Assembly (NCBI GenBank): GCA_022652545.1
Contig: JALCRM010000003.1
Coordinates: 1-64,000 of the forward strand
Source: Lachnospiraceae bacterium
GTDB lineage: Bacteria > Bacillota > Clostridia > Lachnospirales > Lachnospiraceae
Length of the DNA: 64,000 nucleotides
Reading direction: 5' to 3'
This document shows, in pieces, positions 17,631 to 26,209 of this stretch. The notes under the pieces were generated by a model. That model was given only the letters and a program-made list of their open reading frames with translations. It did not search any database and was not told the origin of the DNA. Position numbers and translations under genes: made by a program. The first letter of the stretch is position 1. Each line of letters starts with the position of its first letter.

Positions 17631-18170
17631 GTGGTCATAGACAGCGAAAAGATCTATGCAAAAGCCAATGAACTGGTCAAAAGATGCGGCACGAGGGACA
17701 CGCTGCGCATTGCAAGGGAGACCGGCATCGAGGTGCGGGAGCGGGAAGACTTTGACAGACTGCTCGGCATGTATGTATGTCGGTGGAAGCACCGGTATAT
17801 CTTTCTGAACGGGCGAATGGATCCCTATACGCAGCAGCTGGTCTGCGGCCATGAGATCGGGCATGATGTGCTGCACAGGGCGCTCGCCGGACAGGACACT
17901 TTCCACGAATTCGTGCTTTTTAATATGAAGGACGAAACAGAGTATGAAGCGAATGCTCTGGCTGCACACCTTCTTATTGATGACAGGGAACTGATGAGAT
18001 GTCTGAAAAGCGGCATGGATACAGTGCAGACAGCCAGGAGTCTGAACACGCACATAAATCTCCTGCTGGTCAAGCTGGCTGAGATGAACCGCCTGGGGGA
18101 GCACTTCGAGCTTCCCTATACACCGCCTGCCGATTTTCTGGGCAGACTGGACCGCCCGGATGCCCAATAA
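17631..18170 (+). CDS. ImmA/IrrE-type metallopeptidase
   Basis: 179 residues. The HEIGHD zinc motif lies at about residue 75, with a second acidic site in EYEANALAAHLLI, the normal arrangement for the ImmA/IrrE (COG2856) family. Family members cut phage-type or stress repressors. The start is GTG at 17631 with GAGGT ten bases upstream, 14 bases after the GGDEF stop. No XRE repressor is adjacent; the nearest one is at 27606-28037 and is unlinked. A terminator follows. Confidence 0.85.
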   Translation: MVIDSEKIYAKANELVKRCGTRDTLRIARETGIEVREREDFDRLLGMYVCRWKHRYIFLNGRMDPYTQQLVCGHEIGHDVLHRALAGQDTFHEFVLFNMKDETEYEANALAAHLLIDDRELMRCLKSGMDTVQTARSLNTHINLLLVKLAEMNRLGEHFELPYTPPADFLGRLDRPDAQ

Positions 18171-18197
18171 AAAACCTGCGGCAGATCCGCAGGTTTT
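18171..18197 (+). terminator. Rho-independent terminator after the ImmA-like gene
   Basis: A ten-base stem AAACCTGCGG / CCGCAGGTTT with a CAGAT-type loop, followed by a T run, directly after the stop codon. It is also the first part of an element that recurs near 55551. Confidence 0.85.
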
Positions 18198-18401
18198 TGA
18201 GGGAGGGAGTATGAATTTTTGTTTTGAACTACGGAGATCAGCGCATCTCTGTTGTTCATGACTACATCATACCGGTGGTTTGTGACGAAGGTACGATGAA
18301 AATGTGAACAGATTGTGAAAAAAATATCAGAATGACCGCTGCCGATCCTTTTTCAGCACGGCAGCAGTCTCCGATAAATCTCAGGACGGCTGGAGTGCCG
18401 G
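18198..18401 (+). other. Intergenic stretch with a hairpin-linked GGGAGGGAGTATGAA element
   Basis: After the terminator comes GAGGGAGGGAGTATGAA and a 16-codon ORF (ATG at 18211, stop near 18260) with a good ribosome binding site. The same order (hairpin, GAGGGAG, GGAGTATGAA, T-rich GTTTGTTTGAA-like sequence) is found at 55551-55615. The remainder is A+T-rich with GTGAAC/GTGAAA words and should hold the promoter of the AraC gene. No other gene is seen. Confidence 0.4.
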
Positions 18402-19364
18402 TTGGCGTTGTGTATGCTTGATCTGATAAAAGTATGCGGGATCGATCCCTGTGTAAGGATGCTTCGGCTGAAGCGCTCCGCTCCGCATGACGGGAAGCGG
18501 AAGGATGAAGACAATGTATTTTCCTATATTGCAGCGGGTGTTGCCGAGTTCCAGGTGGATGGTATAAAATACCGCCTGTCCGCCGGTGATGCGATCATCA
18601 TCCCGCCGTACAGGACCTATACGATCCGGTCACAGGGCGATGTTCCGCTGGTACAGTATATCGTGCACTTTGATCTCTTTGAAACGCCGCAGTACGCGGG
18701 GATCGAGAGAAAGGCTGTTCCGGACCGGACAGCGGCCGTCCGCTTTTGCGGGTATGAAATGCCGATCGGGGAGAAGACGGTTGTCGCGCACATCCCGGCA
18801 GAGGAGCGGGTCGAGTTTGTACGGATCATATTCCGCATGCAGGGGGAATTTCAGAATGACAGACCGGCAAGGGCAGCCATGCTGAAAGCCTGCTGTACGG
18901 AACTGCTCATCAAAACGCTGCGCAGCTGCGAGGATGCTGTGCCGGGCCCGGCGGATCAGGATGCGGGCATGCCGGAAACAAAGAGGACAAAGGCCTGGGT
19001 GCATATCGAAAATGCCGCCGATTACATCAGGAGGCACGCGGCGGAACAGGATCTCGACAATGAGCGTATTGCGGAAGCCATAGGTGTGACGCCCAATCAT
19101 CTGACAACGGTATTCCGGCAGTATACGGGCTTTTCCCTGCACCGGTTCATGGTCGGGATAAAGGTCGAAAAAGCACAGCAGCTGATGCTGACCGGCAGGT
19201 TCAATGTCACGGAAGCCGCAGAGCAGGCAGGGTTCTCCAGCGTGCATGTTTTCAGCAAAACATTTAAGAGCGTCTTCGGCGTTTCCCCGACGGAATTCAT
19301 GGACAGGACGGTGAGCAGGGAGCAGCTTCCGGGCCGCGGTCAGACCGGTGAGCGCATGCACTGA
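18402..19364 (+). CDS. AraC-family transcriptional regulator
   Basis: 320 residues. The N-terminal cupin-type ligand domain (AGVAEFQVDGIKYRLSAGDAIIIPP) is followed by a C-terminal pair of helix-turn-helix motifs (RIAEAIGVTPNHLTTVFRQYTG and AAEQAGFSSVHVFSKTFKSVFG). The start is TTG at 18402 with GGAG upstream; an ATG at 18414 is an alternative. Its 3' end overlaps the convergent HD-GYP gene by 25 bases. The target genes are not obvious, because neighbouring units are signalling genes rather than sugar pathways. Confidence 0.88.
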   Translation: MALCMLDLIKVCGIDPCVRMLRLKRSAPHDGKRKDEDNVFSYIAAGVAEFQVDGIKYRLSAGDAIIIPPYRTYTIRSQGDVPLVQYIVHFDLFETPQYAGIERKAVPDRTAAVRFCGYEMPIGEKTVVAHIPAEERVEFVRIIFRMQGEFQNDRPARAAMLKACCTELLIKTLRSCEDAVPGPADQDAGMPETKRTKAWVHIENAADYIRRHAAEQDLDNERIAEAIGVTPNHLTTVFRQYTGFSLHRFMVGIKVEKAQQLMLTGRFNVTEAAEQAGFSSVHVFSKTFKSVFGVSPTEFMDRTVSREQLPGRGQTGERMH

Positions 19365-20548
19365 TCGATATCCTCGGTGATATCCGGGTCGATCTTCTCG
19401 TCGGCGGCCATTCCGCGCATGATACAGATCGCCTTTTCGTGCGGCAGCACGGCGCGGTAGGGGCGGAGCTCGGTCAGCGCCTGATAGATGTCGATGCAGG
19501 CCATGAGTCGTTCGTTTTTGTCAAGTTCGGCGGCTTTCTTTCCGAAGGGATAACCGCTGCCGTCGAGTTTTTCGTGGTGCATGCAGGCCCACGCAACAAT
19601 ATCCGGGATGTCCTTCAGATCCCTGAGGATATTCCAGGAGGCCTGCGCGTGCGTTTTCATGATGGCAAATTCCTCAGGGGTAAGCTTGTCAGGCTTTTCC
19701 AGGATATCGTTCGAGATCGTAAGTTTACCGATGTCGTGCAGTGCGCCGGCCAGGTAAAGCTTTGTGCAGACCGTGCTGTCATAGCCGTAATATTCCCCCA
19801 TCCGGCGGGCTTTCCAGGCGCATCCCTGCGAATGGACGCTCGTAAAGTGGGATTTGTAGTCGGTGATGCGTGCGAACAGAGTGGCAAAATCCAGGACAGT
19901 TTCGTTGCTGTAATCGGATTCGTATACGGGCAGCGCAGCCGGAAGCTGCGTAACGATGTTTTGGCCGGAGGCCTTTTCCAGGACGTCATAGCGGAAAACA
20001 GAGCCGAACAGCGACACCAGCTCCGGGTCGAACATTCTGCCTTTATAGAGCTGCATCCACTCCAGGAGCTCGTCGTACTTTCCGGGCGTGAGCGCGTCAA
20101 GATGGAAGGCGTTGTCTGCCTGGTCCGCGATGTGGATCAGCCTTGAGAACAGCGGCGTTTCATCGGTCTTTTTTCCGAACGGGCCGCTGCCGTCGGCGTT
20201 TTCGTGGTGATAGAGAACAACGTCCGTCACGTCCTCGTAGAACGGCAGGCTGTGCATGTTTTTCTCGCCCAGTTCACAGTGCGGCTTCAGATCCGTCGTC
20301 AGCACGTTGTCCATGAACCCGCCGGATCGCCGCGCAGCGACATATTCGGTCAGTGCATTGTCGTGCATGACGGCCGCGCCTGCCAGAGCGGAGAGTTTCC
20401 CTGCGTCATATCCGAGTTCCCTGCCCATTGTGACGCACATGTATGCCACGCGTTCCGCATGGTGCGTTGAGACGCCGAGGAGCTCCCCTTCCACGGAGTC
20501 CAGAGCATAGGAAAGAGCGTAGAGCATGCCGTTCATACAGAGTTTCAT
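19340..20548 (-). CDS. HD-GYP-type protein (probable cyclic-di-GMP phosphodiesterase)
   Basis: 402 residues with two HD-type halves. The first (about 20-190) keeps a lone HD in AVMHDNALTEY and an HHENADGSGPFG loop but lacks the usual IGK, so it looks degenerate. The second (about 245-395) has LHDIGKLTI, THAQASWNIL and HHEKLDGSGYPFG, an intact HD-GYP core. It should hydrolyse cyclic-di-GMP. The start at 20548 has GGAGG upstream; a second in-frame TTG at 20650 also has GGAGG before it and would add 34 residues, so two forms are possible. The leader carries the repeat element shared with trkA. Confidence 0.87.
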   Translation of the reverse strand: MKLCMNGMLYALSYALDSVEGELLGVSTHHAERVAYMCVTMGRELGYDAGKLSALAGAAVMHDNALTEYVAARRSGGFMDNVLTTDLKPHCELGEKNMHSLPFYEDVTDVVLYHHENADGSGPFGKKTDETPLFSRLIHIADQADNAFHLDALTPGKYDELLEWMQLYKGRMFDPELVSLFGSVFRYDVLEKASGQNIVTQLPAALPVYESDYSNETVLDFATLFARITDYKSHFTSVHSQGCAWKARRMGEYYGYDSTVCTKLYLAGALHDIGKLTISNDILEKPDKLTPEEFAIMKTHAQASWNILRDLKDIPDIVAWACMHHEKLDGSGYPFGKKAAELDKNERLMACIDIYQALTELRPYRAVLPHEKAICIMRGMAADEKIDPDITEDIDQCMRSPV

Positions 20549-20692
20549 ATTTTCCTCCATGAGAAGAATCTTCAGATTCTTCGAAATGGGCAGCCGGTGC
20601 GTCAGCACCGATGCTGCGGTTTGAAAGTGCCGCATCAGCGGCACTTTCAAACTTTTCCTCCATGAGAAGAATCTTCAGATTCTTCGCGCAGT
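20549..20692 (-). repeat. Two copies of the hairpin/ribosome-binding-site element before the HD-GYP gene
   Basis: On the minus strand two copies (about 20554-20590 and 20657-20687, 103 bases apart) carry stem GAAGAATC/GATTCTTC with loop TGAA, then TCATGGAGGAAAA. Between them are a 15-bp stem (GTTTGAAAGTGCCGC and its complement) and a stem GGTGC/GCACC followed by GGCTGCCCATTTC. The order and many bases match the 105-bp repeat in front of trkA. Confidence 0.85.
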
Positions 20693-20834
20693 CTTCGAAA
20701 TGATGCGATAGTGCTATTATAATATTGTTTGCCATTCTCCGCCATCCGCCGGACAGAATTACCGGCCGTTCCGGCGGATGCGGCAGAGCAGGAATGAAAA
20801 GAGCCTGTCAGCAGGCTGAAAGAGTGTACCGAAC

Positions 20835-22238
20835 ATGTTCTGGTCATATTACCGTGCCACCGGAAAACTGCGCAGAGTATTGTATATGGCTCTGCCGGAA
20901 GACGAAAAAGACCTGTCCGACAGCCGCCGCAGCTATGTTGTATCCGAGGCGGCAAACCAGTCGCTTGCACAGCTGTCCGCAGGGACTTTCCTCGTAGCCG
21001 CCCTTACCAGCCTGGGACTTTCTGACGGCACGATCGGTACGATCCTTTCCGTCACCATGCTGACGACACTTTTTGACCTGTTCACCATGAATTATGTGCA
21101 GCGCCTGCGTAAAAGAAAAGGCTTTGTGTGCGTTATGGTGCTGCAGAAGGTCTGGTTTGCGTTCGTCTATTTCATCCCGCTTTTCGACTGGCCGGCGAAG
21201 ACCAGGATCTTCTGGTTCGTCCTGCTTTATTCGTTTGCGCAGCTGACGGTGCAGATCAGTACGCCGGCGATCAACGACTGGATCGCCGACCTGGTCCCGA
21301 AGAAAACAAGGGGGGCTTTCCTGGCCCGGAAAGATGCCATCGCCGTGTTTGCCACCGTGACCAGCATGCTGGTGATGGGGATCGTAGTCGATCGTTTTCC
21401 GGATGACAATCACAGGCAGAGCTTCCCGATCATGGGCGCCGTCATCCTGGCGCTGGCGCTGCTGAACACGGCCGCCTTTCTACGCATGAAGGAGGCCAGG
21501 ACACTGCCGAAGGACGCGCAGGGAAAGGAAATGCACGGTGCACTGCTGCGCAGGTACGACGCACGGCAGCACAGCCGGAAGGCATCGACGCTGCAGGAGA
21601 TACGGAGCGCGTTCGGCCATGAGGGTTTCCGGAAAGCGCTTATCCTGAACTGCATCTGGAATGCGGCCTTCTACGTGGCGCAGCCCTTCAACGCCAGCTA
21701 TCAGCTGAAAGAACTGAAGCTGTCCTATTCTCTCATCATGATCATCACCTTCGGCTGCAGTCTGATCCGCGTGGCACTCACACCGGCGATCGGAAAGAGA
21801 GGCGACCGCAGGGGCATGGGCAGGACGCTGTGCCATGTTTTTCTTCTCTATATTCTTGGAAATGTCTTCCTGATGCTGGCGGTGCCGGGCAACGCCCTGC
21901 CCATGTTCATGGCCTCGTCGCTGTGCACTTCGATCTCCTGGGCTTTCATCGGGATCGGCATGTTCTGCATCCAGCTCGAACTGCTGGATCCCCGCAAGAG
22001 GACGCTGCAGATGTCGATCATCACGGCGCTTTCCGGGACCTTCGCATTTCTCGTGTCTGCACTGGCAGGCAGGCTGATCGATTACCTGCAGAGTTATCCG
22101 GTCCGTATAGCAAATGTTCAGCTCTACGCCCAGCAGGTCACCAACTTCCTCGGCATCCTGGCGACGGCAGCAGTCATCCTGTATCTCTGGTTCATTGTAT
22201 GCCGTGTTGAAAAACAGACGCCGGAAGCGGATGCCTGA
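20835..22238 (+). CDS. Major facilitator superfamily transporter
   Basis: 467 residues, 12 predicted membrane segments in two blocks separated by a charged loop (about residues 220-255). The loop after segment 4-5 (TPAINDWIADLVPKKTRGAFLARKD) resembles that of MFS proteins found next to radical SAM or oligosaccharide genes in Firmicutes. Substrate unknown. It is a single-gene unit divergent from the HD-GYP gene; the ribosome binding site is weak. About 270 bases without a gene follow. Confidence 0.85.
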   Translation: MFWSYYRATGKLRRVLYMALPEDEKDLSDSRRSYVVSEAANQSLAQLSAGTFLVAALTSLGLSDGTIGTILSVTMLTTLFDLFTMNYVQRLRKRKGFVCVMVLQKVWFAFVYFIPLFDWPAKTRIFWFVLLYSFAQLTVQISTPAINDWIADLVPKKTRGAFLARKDAIAVFATVTSMLVMGIVVDRFPDDNHRQSFPIMGAVILALALLNTAAFLRMKEARTLPKDAQGKEMHGALLRRYDARQHSRKASTLQEIRSAFGHEGFRKALILNCIWNAAFYVAQPFNASYQLKELKLSYSLIMIITFGCSLIRVALTPAIGKRGDRRGMGRTLCHVFLLYILGNVFLMLAVPGNALPMFMASSLCTSISWAFIGIGMFCIQLELLDPRKRTLQMSIITALSGTFAFLVSALAGRLIDYLQSYPVRIANVQLYAQQVTNFLGILATAAVILYLWFIVCRVEKQTPEADA

Positions 22239-22506
22239 CGTTTTCCGGCCCTGCCGTCCGCGCGCCGCTTTACAATTAATCCGGAGTGTCAATTTTAAAT
22301 AATTCAGGTCTGTCAGTTTCCTTTTTCTGCAGCCGATGACCATATCGTATACATGAAAAAAGCGGAATGCACGACGGGATACAAGCCCCTGGAACCTGTG
22401 TATACATTTATACATTTCGAAATACATCCGAAAGAATTGAATTAGGCTATTCAGTCTGATAAATTTATAGAGGGTGCGCCGAATGGCGCAGAATCGGGGT
22501 GTATAA
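22239..22506 (+). promoter_or_regulatory. A+T-rich leader upstream of the hydrogenase pair
   Basis: A 268-bp gap, much more A+T-rich than the flanks, with words such as GTGTATACATTTATACATTTCG (split here as GTGTATACA and TTTATACATTTCG). It should hold the promoter of the flavoprotein-hydrogenase unit. No riboswitch or clear repressor palindrome was recognised. Confidence 0.35.
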
Positions 22507-24348
22507 ATGAGCAGACTCACTGTGATCACCAAAAACAAGGCACAGGCGACTGTCGAGGAACTGTACCAGGACCTTGAACGTCGCATCATTGCAAGTCCGC
22601 CGGGGCTCTGTCCGGTGGATATGGCCGCTTCCTTTCTCAGGATGTGCCATGCGCAGACCTGCGGAAAATGCGTTCCCTGCCGGATCGGACTCGGGCAGCT
22701 GGAAGCACTGATCGACGATGTCCTGAATGGCAGGGGCACGATGGAGACCATCGATCTGATCGAAAAAACAGCAAGATCCATCTATTATTCCGCGGACTGT
22801 GCCATCGGCTTCGAGGCCGCACACATGGTGCTGAAGGCACTGGACGGCTACCGTGACGATTTCGAGGAGCATGTCCGGCGCGGCCGCTGCACCAGCGAGA
22901 TCAGCCAGCCGGTGCCGTGCGTGGCGCTGTGTCCTGCGGGAGTCGATATACCGGGTTATGTGGCGCTGGTGGCAGCAGGCAGGTATGCCGATGCCGTCAG
23001 GCTGATCCGGAAGGACAATCCGATGCCGATAGCCTGTGCGCTGATCTGCGAGCATCCCTGCGAAGCACGGTGCCGCCGCAATATGATAGACTCGTCCATC
23101 AACATCCGCGGGCTGAAGCGCTATGCAACGGATCATGCCGGGGAAGTTCCCGTACCTGCCGCTGCAGACAAAACAGGAAAGAAGGTCGCCGTGATCGGCG
23201 GCGGCCCGTCCGGGCTTTCTGCCGCCTATTACCTGGCGCTCATGGGACACGATGTAACCATATTCGAGCAGAGAAAACAGCTCGGCGGCATGCTGCGCTA
23301 CGGCATTCCGAGCTACCGTCTGCCGCGCGAGGCGCTGAACCACGAAATAGAGACCATGCTTACCGCCGGAGGCGGGAGCATTCATGTGAAACTGAATGTC
23401 AGCATCGGAGAATCTCCGACATTTTCGGATATCCGCAACGAATTTGACGCCCTTTACATTGCGATAGGCGCACATACGGACAAGAAGATCGGCATCGAGG
23501 GCGAAGACGCGGAGGGTGTGATCTCGGCAGTCGAAATGCTCCGCAGGATCGGCGACGACGATATGCCGGATTTCAAGGGCAAGAGGATCGTTGTGGTCGG
23601 CGGCGGCAACGTGGCAATGGACGTTGCGCGCAGTGCCGTGCGTCTGGGCGCTTCCAGAGTCACGATCGCCTACAGAAGGCGCCGTATCGATATGCCGGCA
23701 CAGGTCGAGGAAGTGAACGGTGCCGCAGAGGAAGGGTGCGAGATCCTGGATCTGGCATCCCCCTTCAGGATCGACAAGGATGAAAACGGACATGTTTTGG
23801 ACCTGCGTCTGAAGCCGCAGATCATCGGTGCCGTCAGCAAGGGACGTCCTGCGCCTTACGATGCATCGGAGGCGGATATCGTCGTGCCGTGCGATCTCAT
23901 CATCGTGGCGATCGGGCAGGGCATAGAGTCCAAGAACTTCGAGAAAGAGGGCATTCCTGTGAAGCGGGGCGCCATTGATGCGCTCAACTGGGCAGGAGTC
24001 AAGGATATTCCGGGCGTCTTTGCCGGCGGGGACTGCGTCTCCGGGCCGGCCACGGCGATCCGCGCCATAGCGGCAGGGAAGGTGGCAGCTGCGAATATCG
24101 ACAACTTCCTGGGTTTCCAGCATACGATCACGACGGACGTCGAGATCCCCATCCCCGGCACCTACGACCGTGCCGCCTGCGGCAGGGTCAATCTGCGCGA
24201 GCGCGATGCTTCCGAACGCGTATGTGACTTCGAGCAGATCGAGCAGTGCATGAGTGAGCAGGAGGCAATGCAGGAATCCCACAGATGCCTGCGCTGCGAT
24301 CACTTCGGCTACGGCGTATTCAAAGGAGGTCGTACAAAGAAATGGTGA
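22507..24348 (+). CDS. NuoF-tail/GltD-like FAD and NAD(P) oxidoreductase, hydrogenase partner
   Basis: 613 residues. Residues 1-125 match the C-terminal iron-sulfur domain of NuoF/HydB (CGKCVPCRIG with a fourth Cys in ADCAIGF), but the FMN domain of NuoF is missing. The rest is GltD-like: CALICEHPCEARCRR cluster motif, FAD site (VAVIGGGPSGLSAA), NAD(P) site (IVVVGGGNVAMDVA) and a FAGGDCVSGPATAIRAIAAGK closing motif. It should carry electrons between NAD(P)H and the hydrogenase encoded next, which overlaps it by seven bases. This pairing resembles the [FeFe] hydrogenases described as glutamate-synthase-linked (group A2). Confidence 0.85.
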   Translation: MSRLTVITKNKAQATVEELYQDLERRIIASPPGLCPVDMAASFLRMCHAQTCGKCVPCRIGLGQLEALIDDVLNGRGTMETIDLIEKTARSIYYSADCAIGFEAAHMVLKALDGYRDDFEEHVRRGRCTSEISQPVPCVALCPAGVDIPGYVALVAAGRYADAVRLIRKDNPMPIACALICEHPCEARCRRNMIDSSINIRGLKRYATDHAGEVPVPAAADKTGKKVAVIGGGPSGLSAAYYLALMGHDVTIFEQRKQLGGMLRYGIPSYRLPREALNHEIETMLTAGGGSIHVKLNVSIGESPTFSDIRNEFDALYIAIGAHTDKKIGIEGEDAEGVISAVEMLRRIGDDDMPDFKGKRIVVVGGGNVAMDVARSAVRLGASRVTIAYRRRRIDMPAQVEEVNGAAEEGCEILDLASPFRIDKDENGHVLDLRLKPQIIGAVSKGRPAPYDASEADIVVPCDLIIVAIGQGIESKNFEKEGIPVKRGAIDALNWAGVKDIPGVFAGGDCVSGPATAIRAIAAGKVAAANIDNFLGFQHTITTDVEIPIPGTYDRAACGRVNLRERDASERVCDFEQIEQCMSEQEAMQESHRCLRCDHFGYGVFKGGRTKKW

Positions 24349-26087
24349 ATCTGACGATAGACGGCAAAAAGGTCTCCGTACCGGAGGGCACGACCATTCT
24401 TGATGCGGCAGCCATGAACGGGATCCGTATTCCCACGCTTTGTTTTCAGAAGGAACTCAATGAGATCGGCGCCTGCAGACTGTGCTGTGTGGAAGAAACA
24501 GGGCAGGAGCGGCTGGTACCTGCCTGCAACAACGAAGTCTACGAGGGCATGAACATCCTGACGAACAGTCCGAAAGTGCGGGAGACCAGAAGGATCAATG
24601 TCCAGCTGATCCTTTCCCAGCACGATTGCAGATGCGCCATGTGTATCCGGAGCGGCAACTGCACGCTGCAGTCGATCGCGAATGACCTCGGTGTGCTCGA
24701 CAACGGGTTCCATGAGCAGATCCCGGACAACAAATGGACGGAAGGCTTCCCGCTGGTACGCGACAATGCCAAGTGTGTCAAGTGCATGCGCTGTATCCAG
24801 GTGTGCAGCAGGATCCAGGGACTGAATGTCTGGGATGTGGCCAACACGGGCTCCCACACCAGGGTCGACGTCGCCGGCAATATGAATATCGAGCAGTCCG
24901 CCTGCTCTCTCTGCGGACAGTGCATCACGCACTGCCCGGTGAACGCGCTGCATGAACGTGACGATACGGCAAAGGTATTTGCCGCACTCGCAGATCCCGA
25001 CAAGATCACGGTCGTCCAGATTGCTCCGTCGGTGCGTACCGCCTGGGGAGAGCCTCTCGGCCTGAGCCATGAGTTTGCAACGGTCAGGCGCCTTGTTTCG
25101 GCGCTGCGCAGGATGGGCTTCAACTACATCTTCGATACGGACTTTTCCGCAGACCTGACGATCATGGAAGAGGCCAGTGAGTTTGTTGAAAAGCTGAAAA
25201 ACAAAGAGAACGAGAAGTTCCCCATGTTCACATCGTGCTGCCCTGCCTGGGTGCGTTTCCTCAAGTCGCAGTATCCCGATATGGTGGGTCAGCTTTCCAC
25301 GGCCAAGTCCCCGCAGGCCATGTTCGGGGCCATTGCCAAGAGTTATTATGCGGATATTCTGGGCGTGGATCCCGGCAGGATCTATTCTGTTTCCGTCATG
25401 CCCTGCCTGGCCAAGAAGCATGAGTGCGACATTCCGAACATCAACGGTGCGGGAGCGGGCAAGGACGTCGACGCGGTCCTCACGGTCAGGGAGATCGACC
25501 GTATGATCAGGGCCGACAATATCATTCCGGAAACGCTCAAAGAGGAAGAATTCGACGAACCTCTGGGAATCGGTTCCGGTGCCGGCGAGATCTTCGGTGC
25601 GACGGGCGGCGTCATGGAGGCGGCACTGCGCACTGCGTACAACATAGTGACGGGGACCAACCCGGATCCCGACGCTTTCAAGGATGTCCGCGGCACCAGG
25701 GGCTGGAAGGAAGCGGAGTACGAGATCGCAGGCATAAAGCTGCATGTTGCCGTGGCGAGCGGCCTCGGCAATGCCCGCAGACTCATTGAGGCACTGCGCG
25801 CGGGCGAGGTGCACTATGACTTCGTGGAGATTATGTCCTGCCCCGGAGGCTGCGTAGGCGGCGGCGGACAGCCGATCCACGACCGTGCTGAGATGGCTGC
25901 GGAACGCGGAGAGATCCTGTATGGACTCGACAGGATCAACAAGATCCGTTTTTCACATGAGAACCCTTCGATCGTAGCCTGCTACCAGAACTATCTGCAG
26001 CACCCGCTTTCACACCGTGCGCATGAGTTGTTGCACACGGATCATACGGGCTGGGAAATGCCGCTCGATATCTACCATGCACAATAA
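24342..26087 (+). CDS. hydA: [FeFe] hydrogenase catalytic subunit with NuoG-like N-terminus
   Basis: 581 residues. An N-terminal [2Fe-2S] domain (CFQKELNEIGACRLCCVEE) is followed by the His-Cys cluster region (HDCRCAMCIRSGNCTLQ), two [4Fe-4S] ferredoxin motifs (CVKCMRCIQVC, CSLCGQCITHCP) and the H-cluster domain with all three signatures: TSCCPAW, MPCLAKKHE and SCPGGCVGGGGQP. The protein therefore looks complete and active. It reduces protons or oxidises hydrogen in the cytosol using electrons from the adjacent flavoprotein. AAAGGAGG lies upstream of the ATG at 24342, which overlaps the upstream stop. A strong terminator follows. Confidence 0.95.
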   Translation: MVNLTIDGKKVSVPEGTTILDAAAMNGIRIPTLCFQKELNEIGACRLCCVEETGQERLVPACNNEVYEGMNILTNSPKVRETRRINVQLILSQHDCRCAMCIRSGNCTLQSIANDLGVLDNGFHEQIPDNKWTEGFPLVRDNAKCVKCMRCIQVCSRIQGLNVWDVANTGSHTRVDVAGNMNIEQSACSLCGQCITHCPVNALHERDDTAKVFAALADPDKITVVQIAPSVRTAWGEPLGLSHEFATVRRLVSALRRMGFNYIFDTDFSADLTIMEEASEFVEKLKNKENEKFPMFTSCCPAWVRFLKSQYPDMVGQLSTAKSPQAMFGAIAKSYYADILGVDPGRIYSVSVMPCLAKKHECDIPNINGAGAGKDVDAVLTVREIDRMIRADNIIPETLKEEEFDEPLGIGSGAGEIFGATGGVMEAALRTAYNIVTGTNPDPDAFKDVRGTRGWKEAEYEIAGIKLHVAVASGLGNARRLIEALRAGEVHYDFVEIMSCPGGCVGGGGQPIHDRAEMAAERGEILYGLDRINKIRFSHENPSIVACYQNYLQHPLSHRAHELLHTDHTGWEMPLDIYHAQ

Positions 26088-26104
26088 ACGCTGAACAATT
26101 ACGG

Positions 26105-26150
26105 GAAGTGCCGCAGCTGCGGGCTTTTACCGCAGTTGCGGCACTTTTTC
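26105..26150 (+). terminator. Terminator after the hydrogenase unit
   Basis: A long near-perfect stem (AAGTGCCGCAGCTGCGG with CCGCAGTTGCGGCACTT) and a short A+T loop, followed by TTTCTG. It closes the flavoprotein-hydrogenase transcript. Confidence 0.85.
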
Positions 26151-26209
26151 TGTGCTTTCTGAGCACCGTGGTCCGGTGCACGGAAGACGCAGGCTGAAAG
26201 AAGCAGACG

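Noticed and set aside
17631..18170. ImmA-like peptidase as a sign of a mobile element of the ICEBs1 type
   Set aside because: No adjacent ImmR-type repressor, integrase or conjugation gene is present.
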